This document shows positions 7,571 to 16,284 of a stretch of 49,397 nt of DNA, piece by piece; position 1 is the first letter of the stretch; each line of letters opens with the position of its first letter. Source of the DNA: SZUA-430 sp044375275 (lineage in GTDB: Bacteria; Pseudomonadota; Alphaproteobacteria; Micropepsales; Micropepsaceae); assembly GCA_044375275.1 (NCBI GenBank), contig JBILMZ010000004.1, forward strand, positions 1 to 49,397. Reading direction: 5' to 3'. A model generated the notes under the pieces. It worked only from the letters and a program-made list of their open reading frames with translations, was not told where the DNA came from and ran no database searches. The translations under genes and the position numbers were made by a program.

Positions 7571-10500
7571 ATGTTCGGTAAAATTGCAGGCTTCGAGTTC
7601 GGCTACCAGCTGCGGTCACCCGTATTCTGGGTGTCGGCCTTCGTGCTGGGCCTCCTGGCATTCGGATCAGTGGCAAGCCCCAACATCCAGATCGGCGCGC
7701 CCGGCAACACGAACATCAACGCGCCTTTTGCCATCGTGATGTCGCACCTCGTGATGAGCATCTTCTCGCTGTTCATCGTTGCGGCCTTTGTGGCCAACGT
7801 GGTGGTACGTGACGACGACACGGGCTATGGACAGATCATCCGGTCCACGCGCATCAGGAAATCCGACTATTTGTTCGGCCGCTTCACCGGCGCCTTTCTC
7901 GCCAGCGCCCTTGTATTCGCGGCCGTTCCCATCGGTTTGTTCGTGGGCATCCTCATGCCGTGGCTGGACCAGGAGCGTGTCGGCCCCATCGTCCCGATGC
8001 ACTACCTCGTAGCCTATTTCCTCCATGCCTTGCCGACCCTCTTCATCGTCAGCGCATTCCTGTTCGCGATCGCCGCCATCGTCCGGTCGATGACGCTGAC
8101 CTATCTCGGCGTCATCATTCTCTTCCTGCTGTACGTCGCATCGGGCCTATGGCTGGCTGATCTGAAGAACGAGGCGCTGGCTGCACTGCTGGATCCGTTT
8201 GGATCGGGACCTGTTGGCATCGCGACCAAGTACTGGACGGCCTCCGATCGCAACACGATGCTGCCGCCACTCGACGGTCTTGTGCTCCAGAACCGCCTGA
8301 TCTGGTTCGCGGTGTCCTTTGCCCTGATGGGCTTGGCCTATGTTTCCTACCGCTTCACCGAGCGGGCGCAGCGACGTAGCGGTGGAAAGCGCGAAGAGCC
8401 GGTCCCTGTCGGCGCCTTCCAGCCCGTCAACGTCCGGCGCCGCTTCGATGCGCCCGCCGTCCGAGCGCAGGCCTGGAAGTGGACACGCTTCGAGATGGCG
8501 CAAGTCATGCGCAGTCCGGCCTTCTTCATCCTCATCCTGCTGGGCTCCGCACAAGCCCTCTCCGCAGTCTGGGTCGGCGTTTCTCTGGATGACTGGAAGC
8601 TTCTTCCCGTCACCCGGCTCATGATCAACTTGGTCGAAACCGCCTTCTCCATCGCACCTTTCCTGATCGCCGCCTACTACGCTGGCGAGCTTGTCTGGCG
8701 CGAGCGCGAACGCAAGTCACACGAACTCTTTGGCGCCGCGCCTGTGCCCGACTGGGTCTTCGTGACGCCCAAGATCCTGGCGATCTCTTCCGTGCTGTTG
8801 ATCACGCTGCTGGTGGCCGTGGCCATAGGCGTGAGTGTTCAGGCCTTCAGGGGTTACCCGAACTTCGAGTTCGAGAAATACGTCGTCTGGTACCTGCTGC
8901 CCAATTTCGTGGACGTGCTGCAGTTGGCCATCCTCGCGATCTTCCTCCAGGCCATCTCGCCCCACAAATATGTGGGGTGGGGACTGATGGGCCTCTTCAT
9001 CATTTCAAACCTAGTGCTCTCGAGCCTGGGCTACGATCACAGGTTGTACCGCTACGGCACCACGACGGAAGTGCCGCTGTCGGACATGAACGGGATGGGC
9101 TATTTCTGGATCGGCCGGACCTGGCTGCAGGTCTATTGGAGCGCCATCGCTCTGCTGCTGGTCATCATCGCCTTTTCGATCTGGCCGCGGGGCACCGAGA
9201 GCCGGTATCGGCCGCGCTTCGCGCGCCTCGGTCAGCGCCTGCGCGGCACGGCGGGCAGCGTCGGCGCCGCAGCGCTGGCCGCAGCCGTGGTTTCGGGTGG
9301 CGTGATCTACTACAACACCAACATTCTCAACGAATACACAACGCGGGACGAGCGCGAGGAGCTCCAGGCGGATGCCGAGCGCGCGCTCCTCAAATACGAG
9401 AAGCAACCCCAGCCGCGCATCATCGGTGTGAAGCTCGACGTGGCCCTCTATCCATCCGCGACACGCGCGGTGACGAACGGAGAATATGTCATCGAAAACC
9501 GGACCCAGTCGTCACTGGGCGAGGTGCACATCGCCCAGTCGGATGAGCTGACGGTCAGCAGGCTCGAGATCGAGGGCGCAACCCTTCAGAAAACATACGA
9601 CCGCTTCAGCTATCGGATTTACCGCTTTGACCTGCCCATGGCGCCAGGAGAAAAGCGCAAGATCCGATTCACGACCGTGCTCGAACAGAAGGGCTTCAGG
9701 AATTCCGCCAACATCACGTCCATCCTGCACAATGGCACCTTCCTGAACAATTTCGATGTCACCCCGATGCTGGGAATACACCGGTCGTATTTCCTGTCGA
9801 ACCCGGTCGTTCGCCGTCGCCAAAACCTCCCGGCCGAACTCAGGATGCCGGCGCTGGAGGACCAGAATGCCGGCTCCAATTCGTATCTGCGGCCGGACTC
9901 CGACTGGGTCGACTCCGAAATCACCGTCTCGACCGAAGCCGGCCAGACTCCGCTTGCACCGGGCTATGTCGTGTCCGACGTGACCAAAGACGGACGGCGC
10001 ACGGTACAATTCAGGTCGGACACGCCCATCCAGAACTTCTATTCGATACAGTCCGCGCGCTACGCCGTGAAGGCAGATCGCTGGAACGACATCGACCTCA
10101 AGGTCTATTACCATCCGGAGCACCCCTACAACGTCGATCTCATGCTGAAGGCGATGAGGGAATCGATGGAGGTCTACGAGCGCGAGTTCGGTCCCTACCA
10201 GTTCCGCCAGGCCCGCATCATCGAGTTCCCGGCAATAGCGACCTTCGCTCAGTCTTTCGCGAACACCATCCCCTACTCGGAGAACATCGGCTTCCTGCAG
10301 GACAGCAAGGCCCTCGCCGCAGACCCGTCGTCCATCGACATGGTCACCTTTGTCACCGCGCACGAGATCGCGCACCAATGGTGGGCACATCAGGTGCTGG
10401 GCGCAGACGTGCAGGGCTCGACGATGCTGAGCGAATCCTTCTCAAGCTACGCGTCGCTGCTGGTGATGGAAAAGCTCTATGGCCCCGAGCAGGTACGCAA

Positions 10501-11152
10501 ATTCCTGAACCAGGAGCGTGACCGCTACCTGCAGGGGCGCCTTGGTGAAAGCATTGGCGAGCAGCCACTCTATCGCGTCGAGAACCAGAACTATATCCAC
10601 TACAACAAGGGAGCGTTGATCCTCTATCGCCTGAAGACAGAGGTCGGTGCCGAGGTCGTCAACGGCGCGATGAAGCGCATGGTCGAGCTTTACAGGTTCA
10701 AGTCCAATCCCTATCCGCGCTCGACGGACTTCCTGCGCATCCTGCGCGAGGCGGCGGGCCCGCAGCATGATGCGCTCATCACCGATCTCTTCGAAAAGAT
10801 CACGCTCTACGAGCTCGCCGCGCGCGATCCAAAAGTGAAGAAGCGGGCAGACGGCAAGTTCGACGTCTCGTTCGAGGTCGAGGCCAGGAAGTTCCACGCC
10901 GATGGCAAAGGCAAGGAAACCGAAGCCCCGCTGTCTGAGAACATTGCGCTGGGCGTCTTCACCGAGGATCCGACGAAGCCTCAGTTCCGCCGGGAAGGTG
11001 TCGTGGCCTATGAGCTGCGCCCGATACGGACCGGAAAGCAGACCGTAACCTTCGTGACTGACAAGTCACCAACGCATGTTGCCGTGGACCCATACTCCAT
11101 CTGGATTGACCGGGATGACAAGGACAATGTTGCCGAAGTGGCCATTAACTAG
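7571..11152 (+). CDS. ABC-2 permease fused to an M1-type aminopeptidase domain
   Basis: A 1,193-residue fusion. Residues 1 to about 560 contain two consecutive ABC-2 permease units with many membrane helices (starting at GYQLRSPVFW and again at FEMAQVMRSPAFF). A last helix near 565-585 leads into a soluble region that begins RDEREELQADAER and is probably periplasmic. The C-terminal half holds an M1 (gluzincin) metallopeptidase core: HEIAHQWW with H931, E932 and H935, and the third ligand in LSESFSSY (E955, 19 residues after the second His). The usual GxMEN motif is replaced by IPYSENIG (about 900-907). This architecture is a recognised but poorly studied family annotated ABC permease/M1 aminopeptidase. 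It probably exports and trims, or senses, a peptide. Confidence 0.93.
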   Translation: MFGKIAGFEFGYQLRSPVFWVSAFVLGLLAFGSVASPNIQIGAPGNTNINAPFAIVMSHLVMSIFSLFIVAAFVANVVVRDDDTGYGQIIRSTRIRKSDYLFGRFTGAFLASALVFAAVPIGLFVGILMPWLDQERVGPIVPMHYLVAYFLHALPTLFIVSAFLFAIAAIVRSMTLTYLGVIILFLLYVASGLWLADLKNEALAALLDPFGSGPVGIATKYWTASDRNTMLPPLDGLVLQNRLIWFAVSFALMGLAYVSYRFTERAQRRSGGKREEPVPVGAFQPVNVRRRFDAPAVRAQAWKWTRFEMAQVMRSPAFFILILLGSAQALSAVWVGVSLDDWKLLPVTRLMINLVETAFSIAPFLIAAYYAGELVWRERERKSHELFGAAPVPDWVFVTPKILAISSVLLITLLVAVAIGVSVQAFRGYPNFEFEKYVVWYLLPNFVDVLQLAILAIFLQAISPHKYVGWGLMGLFIISNLVLSSLGYDHRLYRYGTTTEVPLSDMNGMGYFWIGRTWLQVYWSAIALLLVIIAFSIWPRGTESRYRPRFARLGQRLRGTAGSVGAAALAAAVVSGGVIYYNTNILNEYTTRDEREELQADAERALLKYEKQPQPRIIGVKLDVALYPSATRAVTNGEYVIENRTQSSLGEVHIAQSDELTVSRLEIEGATLQKTYDRFSYRIYRFDLPMAPGEKRKIRFTTVLEQKGFRNSANITSILHNGTFLNNFDVTPMLGIHRSYFLSNPVVRRRQNLPAELRMPALEDQNAGSNSYLRPDSDWVDSEITVSTEAGQTPLAPGYVVSDVTKDGRRTVQFRSDTPIQNFYSIQSARYAVKADRWNDIDLKVYYHPEHPYNVDLMLKAMRESMEVYEREFGPYQFRQARIIEFPAIATFAQSFANTIPYSENIGFLQDSKALAADPSSIDMVTFVTAHEIAHQWWAHQVLGADVQGSTMLSESFSSYASLLVMEKLYGPEQVRKFLNQERDRYLQGRLGESIGEQPLYRVENQNYIHYNKGALILYRLKTEVGAEVVNGAMKRMVELYRFKSNPYPRSTDFLRILREAAGPQHDALITDLFEKITLYELAARDPKVKKRADGKFDVSFEVEARKFHADGKGKETEAPLSENIALGVFTEDPTKPQFRREGVVAYELRPIRTGKQTVTFVTDKSPTHVAVDPYSIWIDRDDKDNVAEVAIN

Positions 11153-11158
11153 GAATCG

Positions 11159-11174
11159 GGTTCAGTACTGAACC
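11159..11174. repeat. 16-bp perfect palindrome between operons
   Basis: GGTTCAGTACTGAACC is a perfect 16-base dyad with no loop. It lies 7 bases after the ABC/M1 fusion stop and 48 bases before the SDR start. No T-run follows, so an intrinsic terminator is unlikely. A dimeric repressor site for the SDR gene is the simplest alternative. Confidence 0.5.
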
Positions 11175-11222
11175 GGAAGTGGGCCGCTCGCGTACCATCC
11201 TTGCGAAAGCAGGATGACACGC

Positions 11223-11954
11223 ATGACCGATATCGCAACGCTGGCTGACGCACGCCAGCCGTGGGCATCAGGCCTGGCAGTCATTGTTGGCGCATCCGGC
11301 GGCATCGGACGAGCAGTGCGTGATGCCCTGGCAGGCAACGGCTTTCCGGGAACCGTCATCGGCCTCTCGCGGTCATCGGACCCGGCCATGGACCTGCTGG
11401 ACGAGGCCTCGATCGAGGCAGCCGCCCGCCATGTCGCCTCGATTGGCCAGCCATCGCGCTTTCTCTTTCTGGCTACGGGCTTTCTGTACGACGACGTTCA
11501 CAAACCCGAGCGCAGCTTGCGCGATCTCTCGGCCGCCCACATGGCGAAAGCCTATGCGCAGAACACCATCGGCCCGGCGCTGGTGCTGAAGCACTTCACA
11601 CCCCTGTTGCCCAGGGAAGGGCGATCTGTTGTTGCAGCCCTGTCAGCAAAAGTCGGAAGCATCGGCGACAACCACCTCGGCGGCTGGCACAGCTATCGGG
11701 CGTCCAAGGCGGCACTGAACCAGGTCATCCACACGGCCGCCATCGAACTGAAGCGTACGCGCCCGCAAGCCATTTGCGTCGCGCTGCATCCCGGCACCGT
11801 GGACACGAAACTCTCCGCACCCTTCTCGAAGGCCGGCCTGGATGTCCGCCCTCCGGAGGTCGCCGCCGCCGATTTGCTTGAGGTGATCGAAGGCCTCACG
11901 CCCGAAGACAGCGGTGGATTTTTCGACTACGCGGGTTGGCCACTGCCCTGGTAG
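11223..11954 (+). CDS. Short-chain dehydrogenase, C-factor (CsgA)-like
   Basis: A 243-residue SDR. The start at 11223 is preferred because AGGATG sits about 8 bases upstream; the ATG at 11214 lies right on that site. The NAD(P) motif GASGGIG is at residues 23-29, the catalytic SYRASKAA has Tyr158 and Lys162, and the PGTVDT loop follows. The ending, GGFFDYAGWPLPW, is typical of C-factor-like SDRs. The physiological substrate is unknown. The 3' end overlaps the convergent membrane-protein gene by 28 bases. Confidence 0.9.
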   Translation: MTDIATLADARQPWASGLAVIVGASGGIGRAVRDALAGNGFPGTVIGLSRSSDPAMDLLDEASIEAAARHVASIGQPSRFLFLATGFLYDDVHKPERSLRDLSAAHMAKAYAQNTIGPALVLKHFTPLLPREGRSVVAALSAKVGSIGDNHLGGWHSYRASKAALNQVIHTAAIELKRTRPQAICVALHPGTVDTKLSAPFSKAGLDVRPPEVAAADLLEVIEGLTPEDSGGFFDYAGWPLPW

Positions 11955-12520
11955 CCATGAAGCTCGAAGCCTCTCAGCGGGCGCAGTTCGATCTTCGCGG
12001 CCGCGAGCCTGCGATAGAGGAGGCGGCGGCGATTGAGCGGCCACCAGTCATAGAGAAAGATCTCGAGCGGACGCCAGTTGGCCACCCATCCCATGATGAC
12101 AAGGCTCTCCTGGACAATGCGGCCCAGCGGCATGCTCGTGATCAGGTGATCGGCAAACTGCGCAGCAGCCACGCAGGCAAACAGCACGGTGACGCCGATC
12201 GCAAGCGACATGCGCCCGATGCGAAAGAGCTCCCGCAACTCCCTCGATACCGCATCCGCGCGATAGGCAAAGAAGCGGGCCAGGGCCTCTGCGGTTTCAC
12301 CGGCAGGGTGCAGCTGCATCTGTGATTGAGGCATGTGGATGACGATGCGCAGGGCATGTTCCCGCGGCAACTCCCGCGCCCAGTCAACGATATAGGCTTC
12401 GGCATTGCGGTCCAGGTCGCGGTCCCGGAAGGGCGTGGGATCAAGCGTCTCGAACAGCTGCGCCGCATTCTGCACGCTGATCTCGATAGCGGACTCTGAG
12501 ATGTCTTTCTGCTGTGTCAT
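11927..12520 (-). CDS. Membrane protein of unknown function, downstream of octaheme cytochrome
   Basis: A 197-residue protein. The first 100 residues are soluble and acidic (ISVQNAAQLFETLDPTPF near the N-terminus, then a basic VSRELRELFRIGRM). One clear membrane helix (about 104-124, SLAIGVTVLFACVAAAQFA) and a weaker hydrophobic segment near 133-150 follow. The tail is very basic and aromatic (FLYDWWPLNRRRLLYRRL). I do not recognise a named family. It starts 47 bases after the octaheme cytochrome on the same strand, so it is probably the last gene of that operon and may assist its assembly or anchoring, which is a guess. Confidence 0.75.
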   Translation of the reverse strand: MTQQKDISESAIEISVQNAAQLFETLDPTPFRDRDLDRNAEAYIVDWARELPREHALRIVIHMPQSQMQLHPAGETAEALARFFAYRADAVSRELRELFRIGRMSLAIGVTVLFACVAAAQFADHLITSMPLGRIVQESLVIMGWVANWRPLEIFLYDWWPLNRRRLLYRRLAAAKIELRPLRGFELHGYQGSGQPA

Positions 12521-12567
12521 GGCCTGCAGTCTTCCGGATTGGGCAACGTTGGGGTATCGCGACGCTA

Positions 12568-13293
12568 TCAGTCGTCGTCGCCCTTTTCGCCGCCTTCTTT
12601 CGCCTTCAACCCGCTGGCCGTGTGACAGTTCACGCAGTTGTCAATGTTGCGAATGCCTTCCTCCAGGTGCTCCTGGATCATCCGGCTCTTCTCATGCGCG
12701 TGGCAGCTGACGCAGGTATGGGTCTTGAAGTTGCCGCCGACATGGCAGGACACGCAGCCAACATTGTGGTCGCCGGTCAGCGGGAAATACTTGCTGTGAT
12801 CGAAGCTCGACGGCTTCCAGCCCGCAGTGCTGTGGCATGTACTGCAGGAGGCCGGCCGAAGGGCAGTGTGGAGGGTATCCTTGGGCGCGGTGTGACAGCT
12901 CTGGCATTGGCTGCGCAGTTCGGGCTTCAGCAGGGAATGATGGAATCGCCGCGGCGTCTCCTGGCCGGGCGAGGCGACGAGGTGATCGCTGTGGCACGAC
13001 GTGCAATCCTTCTCGATCAGCGCCTGGTGGAAGGGCACGCGGCTCTCCTTGCGGACGAGCGCCACGCCCTTGGTGGTGCGAAGGCCGATGTCTGAAGGGA
13101 CATGGCACGCGGCGCAGCGCGCATCCGACACCCCGGTAAACGGCGAATGGCAAGCAAAGCAGTTTTGCTCAAGGTCGCGATGGGCCGCCATCAGCTTGCC
13201 CGGGCTGACCATCACATGAGGATACAGGAACGAAGCCGCTATCACGGCTGTGAGGAAGACGGCGGACAGGATCCAGGGCCAGCGGCTCATCAT
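12568..13293 (-). CDS. Octaheme c-type cytochrome (cytochrome c3/doubled-CxxCH type)
   Basis: About 241 residues from the start at 13293, whose ATG overlaps the stop of the upstream cytochrome b gene. An uncleaved-looking signal anchor (RWPWILSAVFLTAVIAASFL) is followed by eight CxxCH haem sites: CFACH, CAACH, CTSCH, CQSCH, CSTCH, CVSCH, CVSCH and CVNCH. Extra His that could be distal ligands occur between them (SFDHSKYF, TGDHN, QEHLEEG). It should be a periplasm-facing electron conduit. The C-terminus is charged (KEGGEKGDDD). With the membrane b-type partner it probably carries electrons between quinol and a periplasmic acceptor or donor. It is not recognisable as NapC, NrfA or octaheme nitrite/tetrathionate reductase. 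Confidence 0.9.
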   Translation of the reverse strand: MMSRWPWILSAVFLTAVIAASFLYPHVMVSPGKLMAAHRDLEQNCFACHSPFTGVSDARCAACHVPSDIGLRTTKGVALVRKESRVPFHQALIEKDCTSCHSDHLVASPGQETPRRFHHSLLKPELRSQCQSCHTAPKDTLHTALRPASCSTCHSTAGWKPSSFDHSKYFPLTGDHNVGCVSCHVGGNFKTHTCVSCHAHEKSRMIQEHLEEGIRNIDNCVNCHTASGLKAKEGGEKGDDD

Positions 13294-13871
13294 TGCCAGC
13301 CCCAGAACAGGAAGACCGCGATGATATGGGCAAGCGCCAACACGCCAAAGGTCATGGTGATGGGCACGTGGACCTTGCGCCACTGCCGCACGAGATCAAC
13401 TGTCATGCTTTCCCAGTAGAGTTGCGTGGCGACTTGTTCCTGGGCCACGCCGTATTCGCTGAGGTCCGTGCGGGCTTCCTTGAGCCAGCGCTGCGCCCGT
13501 TGCATCAGGAAGCGCCCGGTCAGTCCGCTCGCGACATTCACGAGCATGGCGATCACCGCAAGCCAGGCCAGCCATCCGTTGAAGTGAATGCCCGCATGCA
13601 CGAGCACCAGCAGCGACCCCGCCCAAGCGAGCCAACCGTGAAGACGAAGCAGGCGGGCAGGATCCTTCGAACTGATGTACCCGCGCTTGCGCAGCGAATG
13701 GCCAAACGACAGCAGGATCAGCAGGACGCCGGGAATCCCAAGATAGCGTCCGACCCAGGCAATGCCGAAAAAATGCAGCGCCGCGTCCGCCACCAGCGTT
13801 GCGCCGACAAGCACAACGAGTGATGCATAGAAGGGCAGGATCTCCTGCAGGAAAAGTCCCGACCTGGACAT
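13290..13871 (-). CDS. b-type cytochrome-like membrane protein, partner of octaheme cytochrome
   Basis: A 193-residue protein with about five membrane helices. It has His in positions suited to haem b ligation: LLSFGHSLR, LRLHGWLAW, LVHAGIHFNG, WRKVHVPI and LALAHIIAV. The general pattern recalls cytochrome b561/ferric-reductase-like integral proteins, but it is not a clear member of one family. Translational coupling to the octaheme cytochrome c (4-base overlap) argues for a quinone-linked b/c pair. An FNR-type site at 13944-13957 and an inverted repeat at 13905-13926 lie in its promoter region, which suggests induction at low oxygen. Confidence 0.8.
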   Translation of the reverse strand: MSRSGLFLQEILPFYASLVVLVGATLVADAALHFFGIAWVGRYLGIPGVLLILLSFGHSLRKRGYISSKDPARLLRLHGWLAWAGSLLVLVHAGIHFNGWLAWLAVIAMLVNVASGLTGRFLMQRAQRWLKEARTDLSEYGVAQEQVATQLYWESMTVDLVRQWRKVHVPITMTFGVLALAHIIAVFLFWGWQ

Positions 13872-13904
13872 TCATCAACCACATCCGGCCAAACTGCGCC
13901 GTGA

Positions 13905-13926
13905 CCCTGTACGGATGTGTACAGGG
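13905..13926. repeat. 8-bp inverted repeat in leader of the cytochrome b/c operon
   Basis: CCCTGTAC (13905-13912) and GTACAGGG (13919-13926) are perfect inverted arms with a 6-base spacer. They lie 34 bases before the cytochrome b start and 18 bases after the FNR-type box in the direction of transcription. This could be a second operator or an RNA hairpin in the 5' leader. Confidence 0.55.
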
Positions 13927-13943
13927 CGTGATCTCGAATTGCC

Positions 13944-13957
13944 TTGACGAGGATCAA
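13944..13957 (-). promoter_or_regulatory. FNR/CRP-type anaerobox
   Basis: TTGACGAGGATCAA matches the FNR consensus TTGAT-N4-ATCAA with one mismatch (C for T in the first half-site). It lies about 73 bases upstream of the cytochrome b start codon, a spacing compatible with activation near -41.5 and a leader of about 30 bases. It sits between the molybdopterin oxidoreductase stop and the cytochrome b gene. Confidence 0.6.
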
Positions 13958-13994
13958 GTTGGCGAACGGGCCCGGATTGTCGCGGGAAACAGCC

Positions 13995-16052
13995 TTATCC
14001 CACGCCCCGCACGTCGACAGGAACGCCCGACAGCGCGGCATTCCCAGAAAGCGGATCAAGCATTGTCTCGTCGGTCAGGTCGTTGACGCTGACACCAGCA
14101 TGCGCGCTGGCCGTCGACATCGCGATGCCGGCCAGCCCATGTCCCCATCCATGCGGGATGGAAACCGTCCCCGGCATCATGTCATCCGTGACCTCGACCT
14201 TGAGCCGCACGGCCCCGGCACGCGAACTGACCTCCGCCAGCGCGCCGTCACCCAGGTTACGCGCTCGCGCATCATCAGGATGGATCAGCAGCGTGCAACG
14301 GTCCTTGCCCTTCACGAGGCGTGGAGAATTGTGAAGCCACGTGTTGTTCGAACGGACATGGCGACGGCCGATCAGCTTGAGGCGCGCGTCGGGCGCAGAC
14401 TGCATGTCGCGCGCAAGCCGCGTGAGGTCGGCGACGAAATCCGCGGGCGCGATGTCGATCATCTTGTCCGGCGTATGCAGGCGCTCCGGCAGGCGTCCCG
14501 GTTCAGGCGCACCAAAGTCCAGTCCGCTGGGTGCAGCCTCGAGTGCTTCAAGGCTTGTCTTGTACGGTCCCGATTTCAGCATGCGGTCAAGCATCTCGCG
14601 CGGCGTCGGCGCGGGCACATCCGTGCCGCTGATCGCAGCCGCCAACCCGCGCAGGATTTCCCAGTCATGCAATTCACCTGGCGCCGTCTCCAGCATCGGC
14701 TTTGAATACTTCGCAAAGTTGCGCACGGCGATCGGCAGCAGGAACAGCCCGTAATGATCCCGCTCAAGCGGCCCGACAGGCGGCAGGATGTAATGCGCCC
14801 GCCGGCTCGTGGCATTGCGGTACATGTCGACCGAGACCATGAGCTCAAGCTGCGCGAGCGCGCGATCCAGCCGCGTGCCGTTGGGCGTCGAGAGCACCGG
14901 GTTCCCCGCGATCACGAACAGCGCGCGGATCTGCCCGTCGCCCGGCGTTTCAATTTCTTCTGAAAGGCTTGCGGCTGGAAACTCGCCCAGCACTTCGGGA
15001 TGGCCCGATACACGCGAGCGGAACCGTCCGATCGTACCCGGACCCGATGAGGCTGCGAGGTCCACGACGGGCGAGGGGAACACGAGCCCGCCCGCGCGAT
15101 CCAGTTGCCCGCAGACAATGTTCACACACGCGATAAGCCACGCCGTCAGCGTGCCATAAGTCTGCGTCGTCGCGCCGATGCGCCCGTAGAAGGCCGCTGG
15201 CCCCGCCAGCATGCGCTCGGCGAGCCAGTCGACATCATCGAGGCTGACACCCGCGCGCGCCACGCAGGCCTTCACGTCAAACGGTCGAAGCGCGTTCCAG
15301 AGCCCCTCGACGTTTCGGACCCACGGCGCAAGTTCACGCACCCGCGGCTCCAGCGTCTTGAGCAGCGCGATGAGCATGTAAGCATCCGTCGCCGGATGAA
15401 TGAAGATGTGCCGGTCGGCGATCTTCGCTGTCTCGCTGCGGCGCGGGTCGATGACAACCAGCTGCCCGCCACGCTTCTGCAGGTCCTTCGCCCGATTGCG
15501 GAAGTCCGGAACCGTCCAGACGCTGCCATTCGACGCCATCGGGTTGCCGCCCATGATGATCATCGTCTGCGTGCGGTCGATGTCAGGCACGGCCCACAGG
15601 CCCGAATGTCCATAGAGCCGGAGGTTGACGACCTGATGCGGCATCTGGTCGACCGTGCTGGCCGAGTACCTGTTCTGCGTCTTCAGCGCCTTGCGCAGGT
15701 CGCCCGATGTCAGCGCATTGCCATAGCTGTGCGCATTGGGGTTGCCGACATAGATCGCGGAGGACTTGGGGTCGCGTGCAAGGATGGCACGCGTGCGCTC
15801 GCCAATCTCCGAGAAAGCCTGCGCCCACGAGATGGTCTCCCAGCGATCGCCAACACGCTTCTGCGGCGCGCGCAGGCGATCAGGATCATTCTGCAGGTCT
15901 TCAAGTGCCGTGGCCTTTGGGCAGATATGCCCACGCGACAGCGCATTGGCGGGATCCCCCTTGATCGAGAGGATCTCGCGCCCTTCAGTGGTGATGACGA
16001 CGCCGCAATTGGCCTCGCAGATATGGCAGGTTCGGTTGTGCGTCTGGGCCAT
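13995..16052 (-). CDS. Molybdopterin-dependent oxidoreductase (DMSO-reductase/MopB family), cytosolic
   Basis: A 685-residue catalytic subunit. The N-terminal [4Fe-4S] ligands are C9, C12, C16 and C44 (TCHICEANCG, then GHICPK), followed by the MopB core (MIIMGGNPMASNG, VVIDPRRSETA) and a C-terminal molybdopterin dinucleotide-binding domain (RSNNTWLHNSPRL, then PHGWGHG). There is no Tat signal, so it acts in the cytoplasm. Around residues 105-120 I see no Cys or Sec as molybdenum ligand. It resembles the single-subunit oxidoreductases often annotated as anaerobic dehydrogenases or assimilatory-type enzymes; no substrate can be assigned. No FdhD, iron-sulfur or membrane subunit is adjacent, only the b/c cytochrome operon 124 bases downstream on the same strand. 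Confidence 0.92.
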   Translation of the reverse strand: MAQTHNRTCHICEANCGVVITTEGREILSIKGDPANALSRGHICPKATALEDLQNDPDRLRAPQKRVGDRWETISWAQAFSEIGERTRAILARDPKSSAIYVGNPNAHSYGNALTSGDLRKALKTQNRYSASTVDQMPHQVVNLRLYGHSGLWAVPDIDRTQTMIIMGGNPMASNGSVWTVPDFRNRAKDLQKRGGQLVVIDPRRSETAKIADRHIFIHPATDAYMLIALLKTLEPRVRELAPWVRNVEGLWNALRPFDVKACVARAGVSLDDVDWLAERMLAGPAAFYGRIGATTQTYGTLTAWLIACVNIVCGQLDRAGGLVFPSPVVDLAASSGPGTIGRFRSRVSGHPEVLGEFPAASLSEEIETPGDGQIRALFVIAGNPVLSTPNGTRLDRALAQLELMVSVDMYRNATSRRAHYILPPVGPLERDHYGLFLLPIAVRNFAKYSKPMLETAPGELHDWEILRGLAAAISGTDVPAPTPREMLDRMLKSGPYKTSLEALEAAPSGLDFGAPEPGRLPERLHTPDKMIDIAPADFVADLTRLARDMQSAPDARLKLIGRRHVRSNNTWLHNSPRLVKGKDRCTLLIHPDDARARNLGDGALAEVSSRAGAVRLKVEVTDDMMPGTVSIPHGWGHGLAGIAMSTASAHAGVSVNDLTDETMLDPLSGNAALSGVPVDVRGVG

Positions 16053-16091
16053 GAATTACCACCAAGGACATGAATGATCATGCACCTGATT

Positions 16092-16118
16092 CTGGTCCCT
16101 CGGCAATCGCTGGACCAG
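16092..16118. repeat. Inverted repeat upstream of the molybdoenzyme gene
   Basis: CTGGTCC (16092-16098) and GGACCAG (16112-16118) form 7-bp perfect arms around a 13-base loop. The repeat lies 40 bases before the molybdopterin oxidoreductase start, within its likely leader or promoter. Its function is unknown. Confidence 0.4.
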
Positions 16119-16284
16119 GATGCAGGGGCGCATCGGAGAGCGTGCTGTTGCTATGCCAGTTGTCGGGGTTTTCCACTTGACAATGGTTAATCACTGACCT
16201 TGTCGCGCTTGCTCCGGCAGGCTGTTCGCAAACCACGCTTGCAACAGGTTCCAATTCAACAGAGAAACGGCAACCTGTCTCGAC

